Assembly: GCF_001911425.1 (NCBI RefSeq)
Contig: NZ_MPPL01000001.1
Coordinates: 890,022 to 954,021 of the forward strand
Reading direction: 5' to 3'
Origin: Mucilaginibacter polytrichastri
GTDB taxonomy: Bacteria > Bacteroidota > Bacteroidia > Sphingobacteriales > Sphingobacteriaceae
Length of the DNA: 64,000 nt
The notes under the pieces were generated by a model, which worked only from the letters and a program-made list of their open reading frames with translations, had not been told where the DNA came from and searched no databases. Position numbers and translations under genes: made by a program. Of this stretch, positions 1 to 10,993 are shown piece after piece; positions within the stretch are counted from its first letter, which is position 1, and the number at the start of each line of letters is the position of its first letter.

Positions 1-1079
<1,079 letters not shown>

Positions 1080-1126
1080 ACTATTTCCTATTCGACTATC
1101 TACTAGAAAGCGATAGACGATTAATA

Positions 1127-1180
1127 TTACTTTATACAACAAAAGGCACCGTTAATGGTGCCTTTTGTTGTATAAAGTAA
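1127..1180 (+). terminator. Perfect 24-bp hairpin after katG
   Basis: Bases 1127-1150 and 1157-1180 are exact inverted complements, with a 6-nt loop (gttaat). The stem carries aaaaggcacc / ggtgcctttt at the loop end. It starts 47 bases after the katG stop and there is no gene on the other strand nearby. It most likely ends katG transcription; the T-rich part sits inside the descending arm. Confidence 0.85.
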
Positions 1181-1217
1181 ATCATAAAGTAATTTTATTG
1201 TAAAGAGATAATTTTAT

Positions 1218-1246
1218 TTTATTTAAACATCAGATGTTTAAATAAA
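1218..1246. promoter_or_regulatory. 29-bp perfect palindrome, probable GntR operator
   Basis: Arms 1218-1231 (tttatttaaacatc) and 1233-1246 are exact inverted complements around one central base (1232). It lies 31 bases upstream of the GntR start and just upstream of a TAnnTTTG box, where the -33 element would be expected. That position fits an autorepression operator. The binding protein is inferred from adjacency only. Confidence 0.7.
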
Positions 1247-1251
1247 GATCG

Positions 1252-1259
1252 TATGTTTG
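1252..1259 (+). promoter_or_regulatory. Bacteroidota -7 box (TAnnTTTG) of the GntR-TauE unit
   Basis: TATGTTTG matches TAnnTTTG exactly and lies 18 bases before the GntR ATG. No TTG is present at the usual 19-nt upstream spacing; that position falls inside the palindrome at 1218-1246. Confidence 0.55.
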
Positions 1260-1277
1260 TATCGCTAATTCAAACTT

Positions 1278-1928
1278 ATGAATAGGGAAAAACTTTCAGA
1301 TCTGGTTGCAGCCAAAATAAAGCTGGACATCAAACAAAAAAAGTATCAGGCAGGGGAGAAGATCCCGGCCGAGCCGGAACTTATGAATATATATAGTGTA
1401 GGCCGCTCTTCCATTCGTGAAGCTATAAAGAGCTTGGCAATGGCCGGTGTATTGCAGGTAAAGCAGGGTGATGGTACTTATGTTAATGAGCAAACAGATG
1501 AGTTACCTATAGAACAGCAATTGAAAAACGCCAGTTTTGAGGAGATCAATAGCGTGCGCAGGTTGCTGGAAGCAGAGATCGTAAAACTGGCCGCAGAACT
1601 ATATACTCTTGATGACCTTACCGAAATGGAAAAACATCTGGCCGACAGGAAACAAGCCATATTAACGGAAGACCGTGCTGCCTGCGCCAATGCCGATATT
1701 GCTTTCCACATGGCTATTGCCAAAGCTTGTGGCAATGGTGTGCTGGCAGCTTTATATCAAAATTTCACCCAAACTATCCGCACATTTTTTTCGCAACGCG
1801 AAGTGCAGGGCATTAATCATTTTGCCATGAGCCACCATTTGCACGAGGATCTTTTAATGGCCATCAAGGGCAGGAAAAAAAAGCAGGCGGTAGAGATCAT
1901 TACCTATATTTTGAATAATAATTATTAA
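1278..1928 (+). CDS. GntR-family (FadR/FCD-type) transcriptional regulator
   Basis: 216 aa. Residues ~5-72 form a GntR winged helix (GEKIPAEPELMNIYSVGRSS, then IREAIKSLAMAGVLQVKQGD). Residues ~90-210 look like an all-helical FCD ligand domain (SVRRLLEAEIVKLAAELY, AFHMAIAKACGN), whose Asp/His residues usually bind a metal and an organic acid. The length is usual for the subfamily. It is followed after 5 bases by the TauE/SafE exporter and DUF1634 gene, so it is probably the local and autogenous repressor of that unit, acting through the palindrome at 1218-1246. The ligand is unknown; sulfite or a sulfonate/organic acid would fit the exporter. Confidence 0.9.
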   Translation: MNREKLSDLVAAKIKLDIKQKKYQAGEKIPAEPELMNIYSVGRSSIREAIKSLAMAGVLQVKQGDGTYVNEQTDELPIEQQLKNASFEEINSVRRLLEAEIVKLAAELYTLDDLTEMEKHLADRKQAILTEDRAACANADIAFHMAIAKACGNGVLAALYQNFTQTIRTFFSQREVQGINHFAMSHHLHEDLLMAIKGRKKKQAVEIITYILNNNY

Positions 1929-1933
1929 TTATC

Positions 1934-2767
1934 ATGACTATTTTAACATTCACTTTATTATTACTGGCCGGTGCTTATTTGGCTGGTTTAGTGGGGTCGC
2001 TTACAGGTTTGGGCGGCGGCGTGGTTATTATACCACTATTAACACTTGTGTTTCATGTAGATATCCGTTATGCTATTGGTGCAGCGTTGCTGGCCTCTAT
2101 TGCCAATTCATCGGGTGCTGCCAGCGCTTATGTTAAGGAGGGGATCACTAATATCAGGCTGGGCATGTTTCTGGAAATTGCCACCACGGTAGGGGCAGTG
2201 GTAGGTGCGCTTATTGCCGTATACACCCCTACTAATACCATTGCTATTTTGTTTGGTAGTATCCTGCTGTTTTCGGCAGCCATGACGTTGCGTAAAAAGA
2301 ATCAGGAAGCATTGCTGGTAGGCAGCCCTGCTGCAAATAAACTAAAGTTAAACAACAGCTATCCTACCAAAGATGGCGAAGTAAGCTACAAACTGAAAAA
2401 CGTTGGTGCGGGTTTTTCTATCATGACGGTTGCCGGTATTTTTTCGGGTTTGCTGGGCATAGGTTCGGGCGCGTTAAAAGTACTGGCTATGGACTCTACC
2501 ATGCACATCCCATTTAAAGTAAGCACAACCACCAGCAATTTTATGATAGGGGTAACAGCCGCCGCCAGTGCGGTGGTTTACCTGCAAAGGGGTTATATGG
2601 ATGCATGTATTGCCTTCCCAGTGGTGCTGGGCGTATTGTGCGGTGCCTTTACCGGCTCAAAGCTTTTACCACGCATAGATGCCAAAGTGTTAAAATACAT
2701 TTTCTGTACAGCTATTGCATTTGTAGCGGTAGAGATGATTTACAATGGTTACAATCACAAATTTTAA
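1934..2767 (+). CDS. TauE/SafE-family anion exporter
   Basis: 277 aa, almost entirely hydrophobic, with about eight membrane helices in two homologous halves. Each half begins with a glycine-rich signature: LVGSLTGLGGGVVIIPLL near residue 20 and GIFSGLLGIGSGALKVLAM near residue 170. A cytoplasmic loop at ~120-150 separates the halves. The family (formerly DUF81) exports sulfite, sulfoacetate or related organosulfur anions; the substrate cannot be read from sequence. The gene sits between the GntR regulator (5-nt gap) and a DUF1634 gene (14-nt gap), a combination often seen in bacteria, so the three are probably one operon. Confidence 0.9.
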   Translation: MTILTFTLLLLAGAYLAGLVGSLTGLGGGVVIIPLLTLVFHVDIRYAIGAALLASIANSSGAASAYVKEGITNIRLGMFLEIATTVGAVVGALIAVYTPTNTIAILFGSILLFSAAMTLRKKNQEALLVGSPAANKLKLNNSYPTKDGEVSYKLKNVGAGFSIMTVAGIFSGLLGIGSGALKVLAMDSTMHIPFKVSTTTSNFMIGVTAAASAVVYLQRGYMDACIAFPVVLGVLCGAFTGSKLLPRIDAKVLKYIFCTAIAFVAVEMIYNGYNHKF

Positions 2768-2781
2768 TTGACCAAAACGTT

Positions 2782-3183
2782 ATGAAAAATATAAATTCAA
2801 AACAACCCCTGGCCGATCATGATATCGAGCAGTTTATCGGTCTCCAGCTAAGGTTTGGCGTAGTGCTTTCCAGCCTTATTGTACTTACTGGTGGTATCTT
2901 GTATCTGGTACAGTCCGGCGGTATGGCATTGCCACATTACCAGCAATTTATTGGCGAAAAGGCAGGATTTACTACCGGCCGGGAAATTTGGTATGGGGCA
3001 ATAGGTATGCAGGCAAAAGGGATTATCCAGCTTGGCGTGGTTGTACTTATTGCAACGCCAATACTGCGGATCTTTTTCTCTCTGATTGGTTTTATTGTAG
3101 AGAAAGACCGGCTTTACATTTTAATTACGCTGGTTGTGTTGTCGGTTATGATGTTCAGCATATTTGGTGGTTTAAAAGTTTAA
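2782..3183 (+). CDS. DUF1634 small membrane protein, partner of TauE/SafE exporter
   Basis: 133 aa from the ATG at 2782 (MKNINSKQPLADHD). The reading frame stays open upstream to 2605, but that extension overlaps the exporter gene out of frame and is not credible protein. About three membrane helices: residues ~24-45 (VVLSSLIVLTGGILYLV), ~75-98 (GIIQLGVVVLIATPILRIFF) and ~108-130. The pattern matches DUF1634, which commonly neighbours TauE/SafE transporters; its role is unknown, possibly an accessory subunit. It is the last gene of the unit, with a hairpin terminator 57 bases downstream. Confidence 0.8.
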   Translation: MKNINSKQPLADHDIEQFIGLQLRFGVVLSSLIVLTGGILYLVQSGGMALPHYQQFIGEKAGFTTGREIWYGAIGMQAKGIIQLGVVVLIATPILRIFFSLIGFIVEKDRLYILITLVVLSVMMFSIFGGLKV

Positions 3184-3239
3184 TAATCAAACTAATTAAA
3201 AGCGCTCATAACAAAATTTAATTTCGTTAATCAGGGCTC

Positions 3240-3275
3240 ACAGCAAGGCGGCACATGTGCTGCCTTGCTGTTTTT
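3240..3275 (+). terminator. Rho-independent terminator after DUF1634
   Basis: GC-rich arms 3240-3254 (acagcaaggcggcac) and 3257-3271 pair with one G-T wobble, and are followed by tttta. It ends the GntR-TauE-DUF1634 unit ahead of the two-component gene. Confidence 0.88.
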
Positions 3276-3369
3276 ATATTTTCTTTAACATAATTAATAA
3301 CCCAATTTTATATATTTACCAAACCAGTTAGCCGTAACATATCTATATTTAATAGTATAAATCATTTCT

Positions 3370-6300
3370 ATGAGGGTTCTTAGTATCATTTTGTTTGTGG
3401 TTTTAACATTAACCGGGCAAGCAGGATATCCTCAAAATGGCAAACCTGCCAATGATGATTTTGGTAGCCTTAAGAATTATGCGATAAATACCTACAACAT
3501 TAACAACGGCCTGCCATCTAAAAGCACTACCAGTGCAATTAAAGACAGAAATGGATTTTTATGGGTAGGCACCCAAAATGGACTGTGCCGGTTTGATGGG
3601 TACCGGTTTAAAACTTTTATAAACATACCAGGCGATAGCACCAGCCTAACCAGCAATTATATTAATGTTATTACCGAAGATAAAAAGGGACGTATTTGGG
3701 TAGGCACACTTGATGGCCTTAACCTGCTCGATCCGCTTACCGAAAAATTCAGGCGGTTTAATCACCAGGATCAGGTTCCCGGCTCGCTAAGTAATAATAA
3801 GATCTGGTCGCTGCTCGCTGATAAATACAATAACATCTGGATAGGTACAGACGATGGTTTTGACCGGTTTATTGAAAAAAATCAAACCTTTGAAGTTTTT
3901 CAGCCCAACCCGGCAGATGCCGATGCTATAAAAGGTAAATCTGTTAATGCTATTATTGAAGACCATGCCAATAACCTCTGGCTGGGTAACTGGAGCGGGG
4001 GCCTTAACAGGTTTAATAAAGGCACCAAAAAATTTGTAAGCTTCGCGCAGCCTCAATTGGCTAACGGTAAAAATCCTAATGATGTATGGAGCCTGTGTTT
4101 AGCCGAAGACGGAAATATTTGGGTGGGCACTTATTGGAAAGGCCTGTTTAAATTTGATGTTAAGGCAAATAAATTTACGGCGTACCCGTCCCCGTCCAAT
4201 GAAAACGGTAGTGTTTTTCGGATTTTAAACCTAGGCGGGCATTTAATGCTGTTGGGCTGTAGCGATAATTTTTACTGGTTTAATTCAGTAAATAACAAAT
4301 GGCAGCAAATTAATAACCTCAATAGTTTTCAGCAGGCTGGTTTGTTTCAGGATGAAAACGGAGTTATCTGGATTTGTTCTATGGAAGGGCTTACCAAAAT
4401 TGACAGGCAACAATATAAGTTTACATTCTTGCCTTTCCAAGCAGAAAAACGATGGATTAAAAGTATACTGTACAGGCATAATGCTGCCTGGCTGGGTACC
4501 AATAACGGCCTCATGGTGGTACCATTAAATAAGGGGGCATCAAATACTTTTCTACACTCAGATAATTCGCAAAGTATCGGCAATAATTCTGTAAATAAGC
4601 TGTACCTGGATACTCACGGCAAGTTATGGGACCTTACAGAATTTGGATTTGATGAATATGATGATCAAACTGGGAAGTTTATCCATCACGCCCACCATTC
4701 CAGTTTGGGGAGTTTTTTTAATGAAGATGTTTTCCGTGATATTTTAGAGGTGAGCCCTGGTGAATATTGGCTGGCTACCGATGCCGGGTTGAAAATATAT
4801 CACCGTAATACCGAAACTTTTACCCATTACTTTAACCAGAAAGGCAAGCCGTACACATTAAGTAATAATCATTTATATTGTTTATTAAAAGATGCCGGCA
4901 ATAACATATGGATAGGTACCGAGGGTGGGGGCTTAAACAGGTTTGATCAGTCAAAAAAGCGATTTTACAGTTACCTGGTTAATGATAAAAAAACAGGTAG
5001 CATCAGCAGTAATGATATCCATGATGTTTTTATGGATTCGCATCAAAACATATGGGTTTGCACGCAGGATGGCTTAAACAAGTATATTAAAAGCTCAAAC
5101 TCGTTTCAGGTATATTCTAAAAGCAATGGCTTTGCCAGCAATGTGTTTAAGCAAATGGTAGAGGATGGCAAGGGCAACCTGTGGATAGTTACAGAAACCG
5201 GCGTATCCTGCTTTAACCCTGTAACCATGCAGGTTAAGAATTTTGATGAGGGCGATGGGGTGTTTGCAAATGCTGTGATATGCAAAGTAAATAACCATCA
5301 AATATTACTTGGAGGCACCAAGGGGCTGGTTTCTTTTGATCCGCTGGCCATTAATTATAATATTGTTGCACCCCCGGTTTATTTTTCAGACTTCCAGATC
5401 TTTAATAAATCAGTAACAGTGGGCAGTAACAGTCCGCTTAAATTGCCTGTCCAAAATGCAAAAGAAATAGTACTGAATTATAATCAAAGTGTTTTTTCTA
5501 TTGAATATGTAGCGCTTAATTATACCCATACCGAAAAAAACAACTATGCCTACAAATTAGAGGGTTTTGATAAACGGTGGAACTATGTTGGCGGGCAGCG
5601 TAAAGCTACTTATACTAACTTAAGCCCTGGTAAATATACGTTTAGGGTTAAAGCATCCAATAATGATGGGGTATGGAACAGTGCGGGTAAATCGCTGATT
5701 ATTGTGATAACACCTCCGTGGTATCTTACATGGTGGGCCTATCTTGTGTATGCTTTCTTATTTGGGGTTGCGGTGTACGGTTATATATTTTACAATAACC
5801 GGCAGGCAAAGTTAAAATATGAGGTAAAGCTGGCCCATATTGAAACCGAAAAGGAAAAAGAGTTGCATGAAAAAAAACTATCGTTCTTTACCAATATCTC
5901 GCACGAGTTTAGGACGCCTTTAACCTTGATTATTAACCCGCTGAAAGAAATTTTGTATACGGGCGGTAATGATGTTGATCAGCAAAATCTTAACACTATA
6001 AACCGTAATGCCAGGCGGTTATTGAGCTTGGTAGATCAGTTGTTATTATTCAGAAAGGCAGATGCGGATGCAGATGAACTGAAACTGGCCAGGATTAACA
6101 TTGTTGATTTGAGCAGGGAGGTGTTCTTATGCTTTTCGCACCAGGCAGGCAGTAAGAAACTCAAATTCGAATACATTTGTGGCGTAGCGGAAATAGAACT
6201 GATAGCAGACCGGGAAAAAATTGAGATCGTTTTGTTTAACCTGCTCTCAAACGCGGTGAAATTTACCGAACCGGGTGGCGAAGTACAGATGCGCGTTGAG

Positions 6301-7509
6301 CAATCTGCAGACCGGGTTTATATACAGGTGCGCGATAGCGGATGTGGGATATCGCAAGCTGCCGGCGATAAGCTTTATCATAAATATTACCAGGAGTATC
6401 AACATAACAGCCTTTCTAAAGGCGGCTTGGGTATTGGTTTGTTTTTAGTGAAGAGTTATACCGAACAGCACGGCGGCCAGGTAAGCTATGAAAGCGAGGC
6501 CGGAAGAGGGACTGTTTTTAAGCTTGAATTGCTTAAAGGAAGGTCGCATTTAAAAGCAACGGCAGTAATAGAAGACAAACCCAAAAGGTCTGTTTTTTTT
6601 AATGAACTGATGGAGGAAGAAGCTGAAACCGACCAGCCCTTAATTGTAAATACACACCAACCAGATGCGGCAGAAATAACGTCCGATTTTAAATCGATGC
6701 TTATTATTGAGGATAATAAGGAAATAAGCGATTATATAAAGCAGGTATTTATTGCAGATTATATAGTTTACGAGGCCCATAATGGCGAATCTGGCTTGAA
6801 AATGGTTATAGAACTAATGCCCGATATTGTTATCAGTGACGTAATGATGCCGGGCATGAGCGGGATAGAATTATGTACCCGGATAAAGGAAGACCCAAAC
6901 CTATGCCATATCCCTATTATATTACTAACTGCCATTACATCGCCCGAAATTAAGCTCAAGGGGATTGAGGGTGGGGCCGACGACTACATTAGTAAGCCTT
7001 TCGAAAAGGAAATATTGATAGCCCGTGTAAAGGGGATCCTTAAAACCCGGAACAATTTGCAGCGGTATTTTTTCAATGAGATTACCCTCAAATCAAACAA
7101 CCTCAAAATCTCGCAGGAGTATAAGGAGTTTCTGGATAAGTGCCTGGCCATTGTAGAGCGCCATTTAAGCGACCGCGACTTTAGTATCAAAATACTGGCA
7201 ACAGAAATTGGCATGAGTCACTCTAACGTTTACCGTAAAATAAAATCTATATCGGGGCAGTCGGCCAATGGTTTTATCCGGTTTATTCGCTTGAGGAAAG
7301 CAGCCGAATTATTTTTAACTACAGACAGTACCGTTGCCGAAGCTGCCTATAAGGTAGGCCTTAACGATCTTAAGCACTTTCGTGAGCAATTCAGTAAGCT
7401 GTTCGGCTTAAATCCGTCTGATTATATTAAGAAATACCGCAACTCGTTCCACAACGATCAAACCATGAACCGCGATGTTTTGAAAAACGATAAAAGCAGC
7501 CGGGTTTAA
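3370..7509 (+). CDS. Hybrid two-component system sensor/regulator (HTCS) of PUL 1
   Basis: 1379 aa, the usual size of a Bacteroidota HTCS. A signal peptide (to ~Q22) leads into a periplasmic sensor built of two-component propeller repeats (recurring W-V/I-G-T blades, e.g. LWVGTQNGLCRFDGYRFK), then a Y_Y_Y domain at ~712-778 and one membrane helix at ~786-806. In the cytoplasm are HisKA with the phospho-acceptor His845 (SHEFRTPLT), an ATPase domain (N-box ~953-965, G-box GLGIGLFLV ~1020), a receiver with Asp1157 (SDVMMPGMSG) and Lys1209, and a C-terminal AraC-type DNA-binding domain (~1272-1355). All key phosphotransfer residues are present. It should bind a glycan fragment in the periplasm and activate the downstream susC operon, whose first gene starts 254 bases later. 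Confidence 0.97.
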   Translation: MRVLSIILFVVLTLTGQAGYPQNGKPANDDFGSLKNYAINTYNINNGLPSKSTTSAIKDRNGFLWVGTQNGLCRFDGYRFKTFINIPGDSTSLTSNYINVITEDKKGRIWVGTLDGLNLLDPLTEKFRRFNHQDQVPGSLSNNKIWSLLADKYNNIWIGTDDGFDRFIEKNQTFEVFQPNPADADAIKGKSVNAIIEDHANNLWLGNWSGGLNRFNKGTKKFVSFAQPQLANGKNPNDVWSLCLAEDGNIWVGTYWKGLFKFDVKANKFTAYPSPSNENGSVFRILNLGGHLMLLGCSDNFYWFNSVNNKWQQINNLNSFQQAGLFQDENGVIWICSMEGLTKIDRQQYKFTFLPFQAEKRWIKSILYRHNAAWLGTNNGLMVVPLNKGASNTFLHSDNSQSIGNNSVNKLYLDTHGKLWDLTEFGFDEYDDQTGKFIHHAHHSSLGSFFNEDVFRDILEVSPGEYWLATDAGLKIYHRNTETFTHYFNQKGKPYTLSNNHLYCLLKDAGNNIWIGTEGGGLNRFDQSKKRFYSYLVNDKKTGSISSNDIHDVFMDSHQNIWVCTQDGLNKYIKSSNSFQVYSKSNGFASNVFKQMVEDGKGNLWIVTETGVSCFNPVTMQVKNFDEGDGVFANAVICKVNNHQILLGGTKGLVSFDPLAINYNIVAPPVYFSDFQIFNKSVTVGSNSPLKLPVQNAKEIVLNYNQSVFSIEYVALNYTHTEKNNYAYKLEGFDKRWNYVGGQRKATYTNLSPGKYTFRVKASNNDGVWNSAGKSLIIVITPPWYLTWWAYLVYAFLFGVAVYGYIFYNNRQAKLKYEVKLAHIETEKEKELHEKKLSFFTNISHEFRTPLTLIINPLKEILYTGGNDVDQQNLNTINRNARRLLSLVDQLLLFRKADADADELKLARINIVDLSREVFLCFSHQAGSKKLKFEYICGVAEIELIADREKIEIVLFNLLSNAVKFTEPGGEVQMRVEQSADRVYIQVRDSGCGISQAAGDKLYHKYYQEYQHNSLSKGGLGIGLFLVKSYTEQHGGQVSYESEAGRGTVFKLELLKGRSHLKATAVIEDKPKRSVFFNELMEEEAETDQPLIVNTHQPDAAEITSDFKSMLIIEDNKEISDYIKQVFIADYIVYEAHNGESGLKMVIELMPDIVISDVMMPGMSGIELCTRIKEDPNLCHIPIILLTAITSPEIKLKGIEGGADDYISKPFEKEILIARVKGILKTRNNLQRYFFNEITLKSNNLKISQEYKEFLDKCLAIVERHLSDRDFSIKILATEIGMSHSNVYRKIKSISGQSANGFIRFIRLRKAAELFLTTDSTVAEAAYKVGLNDLKHFREQFSKLFGLNPSDYIKKYRNSFHNDQTMNRDVLKNDKSSRV

Positions 7510-7763
7510 AGGTATTGTGCCTGTATTGTAGATTTGGAGTCATTTTTGCCGAATTACCCCCGCTCAATTGCAGAGTTTGCCCCTCACGCATCTCTTAAAA
7601 ATCGTTCAATTTAGCATTACCAATTAACCAGTTAAAACCGCTTAACAGTTTTAAAAATTAAAAACTTTGCAGGAAACGTGAAATCTTGATTTTACTTTCC
7701 GGCCTGTTTGGATCTCATTTTTTTCAGTGTTAACCGGCGGAGACTATAAACCAAATACAAATT

Positions 7764-10700
7764 ATGAAATCAAATTTACTAAGGATGTATTCTCCGCACA
7801 GGAAAAGATTCCCCGCCCGTTTAAGCTTGCTTACCGGGATGGTGATAGCCTGCTGCATTACCTGCATGCAACCAGCCCCGGTGTTTGCAGCAAACAAAAT
7901 TTTAAAAGAATCTGCCAGCGTTCGTGTAAATGGTAAGGTAACAGACGAAAAAGGCTTGTCATTACCGGGTGTAAGTATTGCACTAAAAGGTACCGCCATT
8001 GGTGTTGTTTCAGATCAAGACGGTAATTTTTCTATCAATGTACCAGACGCATCTGCCGGCACACTGGTATTCTCTTTTGTAGGTTACGTAAATCAGGAAG
8101 TGGCATTAACCGGGCAAACCAATGTTAAGGTTAGCCTGCAGATAGATGCCAAATCGCTTAGCGAAGTAGTGGTGGTAGGTTACGGCACACAAAAGAAAGC
8201 TACATTAACCGGCTCTATCTCCGTTGTAAAGGGCGGCGATCTGGTTAAAAGTCCTCAACCTAACATTTCAAGTTCATTCGCAGGCCGGGTGTCCGGCGTT
8301 GTAGCCAATAATGGATCTGGAGAACCAGGTTATGATGGTTCAAATATTTCCATCAGGGGGCTGGCAACAACCGGCAGCAATTCCGTGTTGGTGGTTGTTG
8401 ACGGTATACCCGGTCAAATCGGTGGCCTGGAACGCCTTGATCCTAACGATATCGAAAGCGTTTCTGTATTAAAAGATGCATCTGCGGCTGTTTACGGTAA
8501 TCGTGCGGCAAACGGGGTTATTTTAATAACTACTAAACATGGTAAAACAGGTAAAGCCTCGGTTTCTTATAGTTTTAGCGAAGGGTTTAGCTCGCCAACA
8601 CGTTTACCTAAATTGGCTGATGCGGCAACTTATGCCCAGATCATGAATAATATCAGCTATTATAATAACCAGCCAGGTGGCCTTAACCAGGTTTATAGTA
8701 ATGATCAGATAGAGAAATTCAGAAATGGCTCAGACCCGCTTAATTATCCAAACACAAACTGGGAAAAAATAACCTTAAAGAATTACGCATTGCAGAACCA
8801 GCAGAACGTAACTGTGACAGGTGGCTCTGAGGATGTTAAATATTACAATTCTGTTGGTATCACCTCGCAGGATGGTCTTTATAAAAACGGCGCCGCAAAA
8901 TACAATCAATATAACTTCAGGTCGAATATTGACGCTACGGTTGCAAAAGGATTTAAAATAGGGCTGTCATTACAGGGCAGGGAGGAAGATCGAAAATTCC
9001 CGACTACTTCTGCCGCTAATAATTTTCGGGGTATTTACAGAGGATACCCAACCACGGCTGCTTTTTATCCAAATGGTTTGCCTACTTCTGGCTTCGATAA
9101 TACAAACCCGGCCCTTACACCAACAAGTCTTGGTGGTACCTCCAATAATCCCACGCAAACTTTTAACGGTATACTCCGGGCGAGTTATGATATCCCGGGC
9201 ATAAGCGGCCTTTCGCTCGATGGTTTCTTTTCGGCAGATAAAACAGGTGTGTTTAACAAAACATTTAACACACCCTACACAGTTTATACTTATAGCAGTG
9301 CTACCAACCTCTACACGCCAAGCACACAGGGTGGCTTTAGCGGGCGTCCTTTTTTAAATGAATCGCAGCTTAATCAGTCGCTCATTACATCTAATATCAA
9401 ATTAAACTTTGTAAGGCAGTTTGGCAAAAACAATATTAATGCCTTTGTAGCGTACGAACAAAGCCAAAATACTTATAATTACTTCTGGGCTCAACGTAAT
9501 AATTTCCCTACAGTTACTACGCCAGAGCTTTCACAGGGCGGTAGTGCCCCCGGCGATGCTACCAATGGTGGAAGCAGCAGTGATAACAATGGCAACTACA
9601 ATTATAACCGCCGTAGTGTGATTAGCAGGCTGGCTTATAATTATGATGAGAAATATTTATTAGAGGCCCAGTTCCGTGCGGATGGTTCATCCCTTTTTGC
9701 TCCCGGCAACCAGTGGGGGTATTTTCCGTCCATATCAGCAGGTTATCGCATCTCAAAAGAAAAGTGGTTTAGCGATAAAGTTAAATTTATTGACGATCTG
9801 AAGATCAGGGCTTCTTACGGTGTGCTGGGAGATGATATTATAGCCCCTTACCAATACTTTGACAATTACGCGCTTAATAATGCTGTAGTTCTGGATAATG
9901 GTCAAGGCGCTTCACCTCAGCCAGGTATCGATCAAATCAAGCTTGCAAATCCCCGTATTACGTGGGAAACTGCCAAAAAGACAGATATTGGTATTAATGC
10001 AGTATTCTTAAAAAACTTCACATTAGAAGCCATCTATTTTCGCCAGATACGGTCAAATATCCTGGCATATCGTAACGGCTCTATTCCCGGAACTTCCGGA
10101 ATTGTAAACCCACTTTATGGTAGTCCCTTAGTGCCAGCAGAAAATATTGGCAAGGTTAACAATGGCGGTTTCGAGGCAACACTGGGCTATAACCATCCCG
10201 GCACATTCTCATGGGGTGTATCAGGTAACTTTACGTATACCAAAAGTAAAATCATTTATATTGATGAGGCCGCCGGTGTATTGCCTTACCAGCGTAAAAC
10301 AGGTAATCCTTTAAATACCTATTTATTATATAAATCTACCGGTATTTTTAGAAGCCAGGCACAATTAAATAATACGCCACATGTACCCGGTGCACAAGTT
10401 GGGGATCTTATCTATGCTGATGTTAACAATGACGGGCAAATAACAACGGCCGATCAGGAACGGTCAAAATATGGTAATATCCCGCAAATAACTTATGGTT
10501 TAAGCTTTAATGCAGGATACAAAAATTTCGACTTGTCGGTGTTATTTGCCGGTCAGGCCGAGGTAAGCCAGTATGTGCTGCCTGAATCGGGAGTTATCGG
10601 TAATTTTTACAGCTCATGGGCAAATAATGCCTGGAGCCCAACCAATCCAAACGGATCATACCCAAAAGTATCAGACAGGGCTTCAAGCTCGGTAAGCGGT

Positions 10701-10982
10701 GGTTTATATAACAGTACTTTCTGGCTTAATGATGCTTCTTTTTTGAGGCTGAAAAATGTTCAATTGGGCTATTCACTATCGTCACAAGTTTTATCAAAAC
10801 TTCATATCAAGGGAGTAAGAGTTTTTGTAAGTGGCTTTAACCTGTTAACGTTTACTAAAGTGAAGGATTACGATCCGGAAGGAACCGATGGCAGTGGTAA
10901 ATTTGGTAGCGCTCAATACGGAAGTGGCCAGTTCTATCCGCAACAAAAAATAATTAACCTGGGCGCAAACATTAAATTTTAA
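7764..10982 (+). CDS. SusC-like TonB-dependent outer-membrane glycan transporter (PUL 1)
   Basis: 1072 aa. It has an N-terminal export signal ending near residue 42 (APVFAANK), a carboxypeptidase-regulatory-like beta domain at ~53-128 (VNGKVTDEKGLSLPGVSIAL), the SusC signature SEVVVVGYGTQKKATLTGSI at ~132-151, the plug domain, and a long beta-barrel ending in the aromatic/hydrophobic C-terminus NLGANIKF. It imports oligosaccharides across the outer membrane, powered by TonB, with SusD acting as the lid. The susD gene follows after 11 bases. The 254-base region before it carries no gene and is where the HTCS should bind. Confidence 0.97.
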   Translation: MKSNLLRMYSPHRKRFPARLSLLTGMVIACCITCMQPAPVFAANKILKESASVRVNGKVTDEKGLSLPGVSIALKGTAIGVVSDQDGNFSINVPDASAGTLVFSFVGYVNQEVALTGQTNVKVSLQIDAKSLSEVVVVGYGTQKKATLTGSISVVKGGDLVKSPQPNISSSFAGRVSGVVANNGSGEPGYDGSNISIRGLATTGSNSVLVVVDGIPGQIGGLERLDPNDIESVSVLKDASAAVYGNRAANGVILITTKHGKTGKASVSYSFSEGFSSPTRLPKLADAATYAQIMNNISYYNNQPGGLNQVYSNDQIEKFRNGSDPLNYPNTNWEKITLKNYALQNQQNVTVTGGSEDVKYYNSVGITSQDGLYKNGAAKYNQYNFRSNIDATVAKGFKIGLSLQGREEDRKFPTTSAANNFRGIYRGYPTTAAFYPNGLPTSGFDNTNPALTPTSLGGTSNNPTQTFNGILRASYDIPGISGLSLDGFFSADKTGVFNKTFNTPYTVYTYSSATNLYTPSTQGGFSGRPFLNESQLNQSLITSNIKLNFVRQFGKNNINAFVAYEQSQNTYNYFWAQRNNFPTVTTPELSQGGSAPGDATNGGSSSDNNGNYNYNRRSVISRLAYNYDEKYLLEAQFRADGSSLFAPGNQWGYFPSISAGYRISKEKWFSDKVKFIDDLKIRASYGVLGDDIIAPYQYFDNYALNNAVVLDNGQGASPQPGIDQIKLANPRITWETAKKTDIGINAVFLKNFTLEAIYFRQIRSNILAYRNGSIPGTSGIVNPLYGSPLVPAENIGKVNNGGFEATLGYNHPGTFSWGVSGNFTYTKSKIIYIDEAAGVLPYQRKTGNPLNTYLLYKSTGIFRSQAQLNNTPHVPGAQVGDLIYADVNNDGQITTADQERSKYGNIPQITYGLSFNAGYKNFDLSVLFAGQAEVSQYVLPESGVIGNFYSSWANNAWSPTNPNGSYPKVSDRASSSVSGGLYNSTFWLNDASFLRLKNVQLGYSLSSQVLSKLHIKGVRVFVSGFNLLTFTKVKDYDPEGTDGSGKFGSAQYGSGQFYPQQKIINLGANIKF

Positions 10983-10993
10983 TACGCTACAAT

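Noticed and set aside
2605..2781. N-terminal extension of the DUF1634 frame
   Set aside because: It overlaps the TauE/SafE gene out of frame; the ATG at 2782 gives a normal family-length protein.
3370..7509. HTCS as regulator of PUL 2
   Set aside because: PUL 2 has its own divergent LacI gene with shared operator-like sites; the HTCS is adjacent to PUL 1 susC only.
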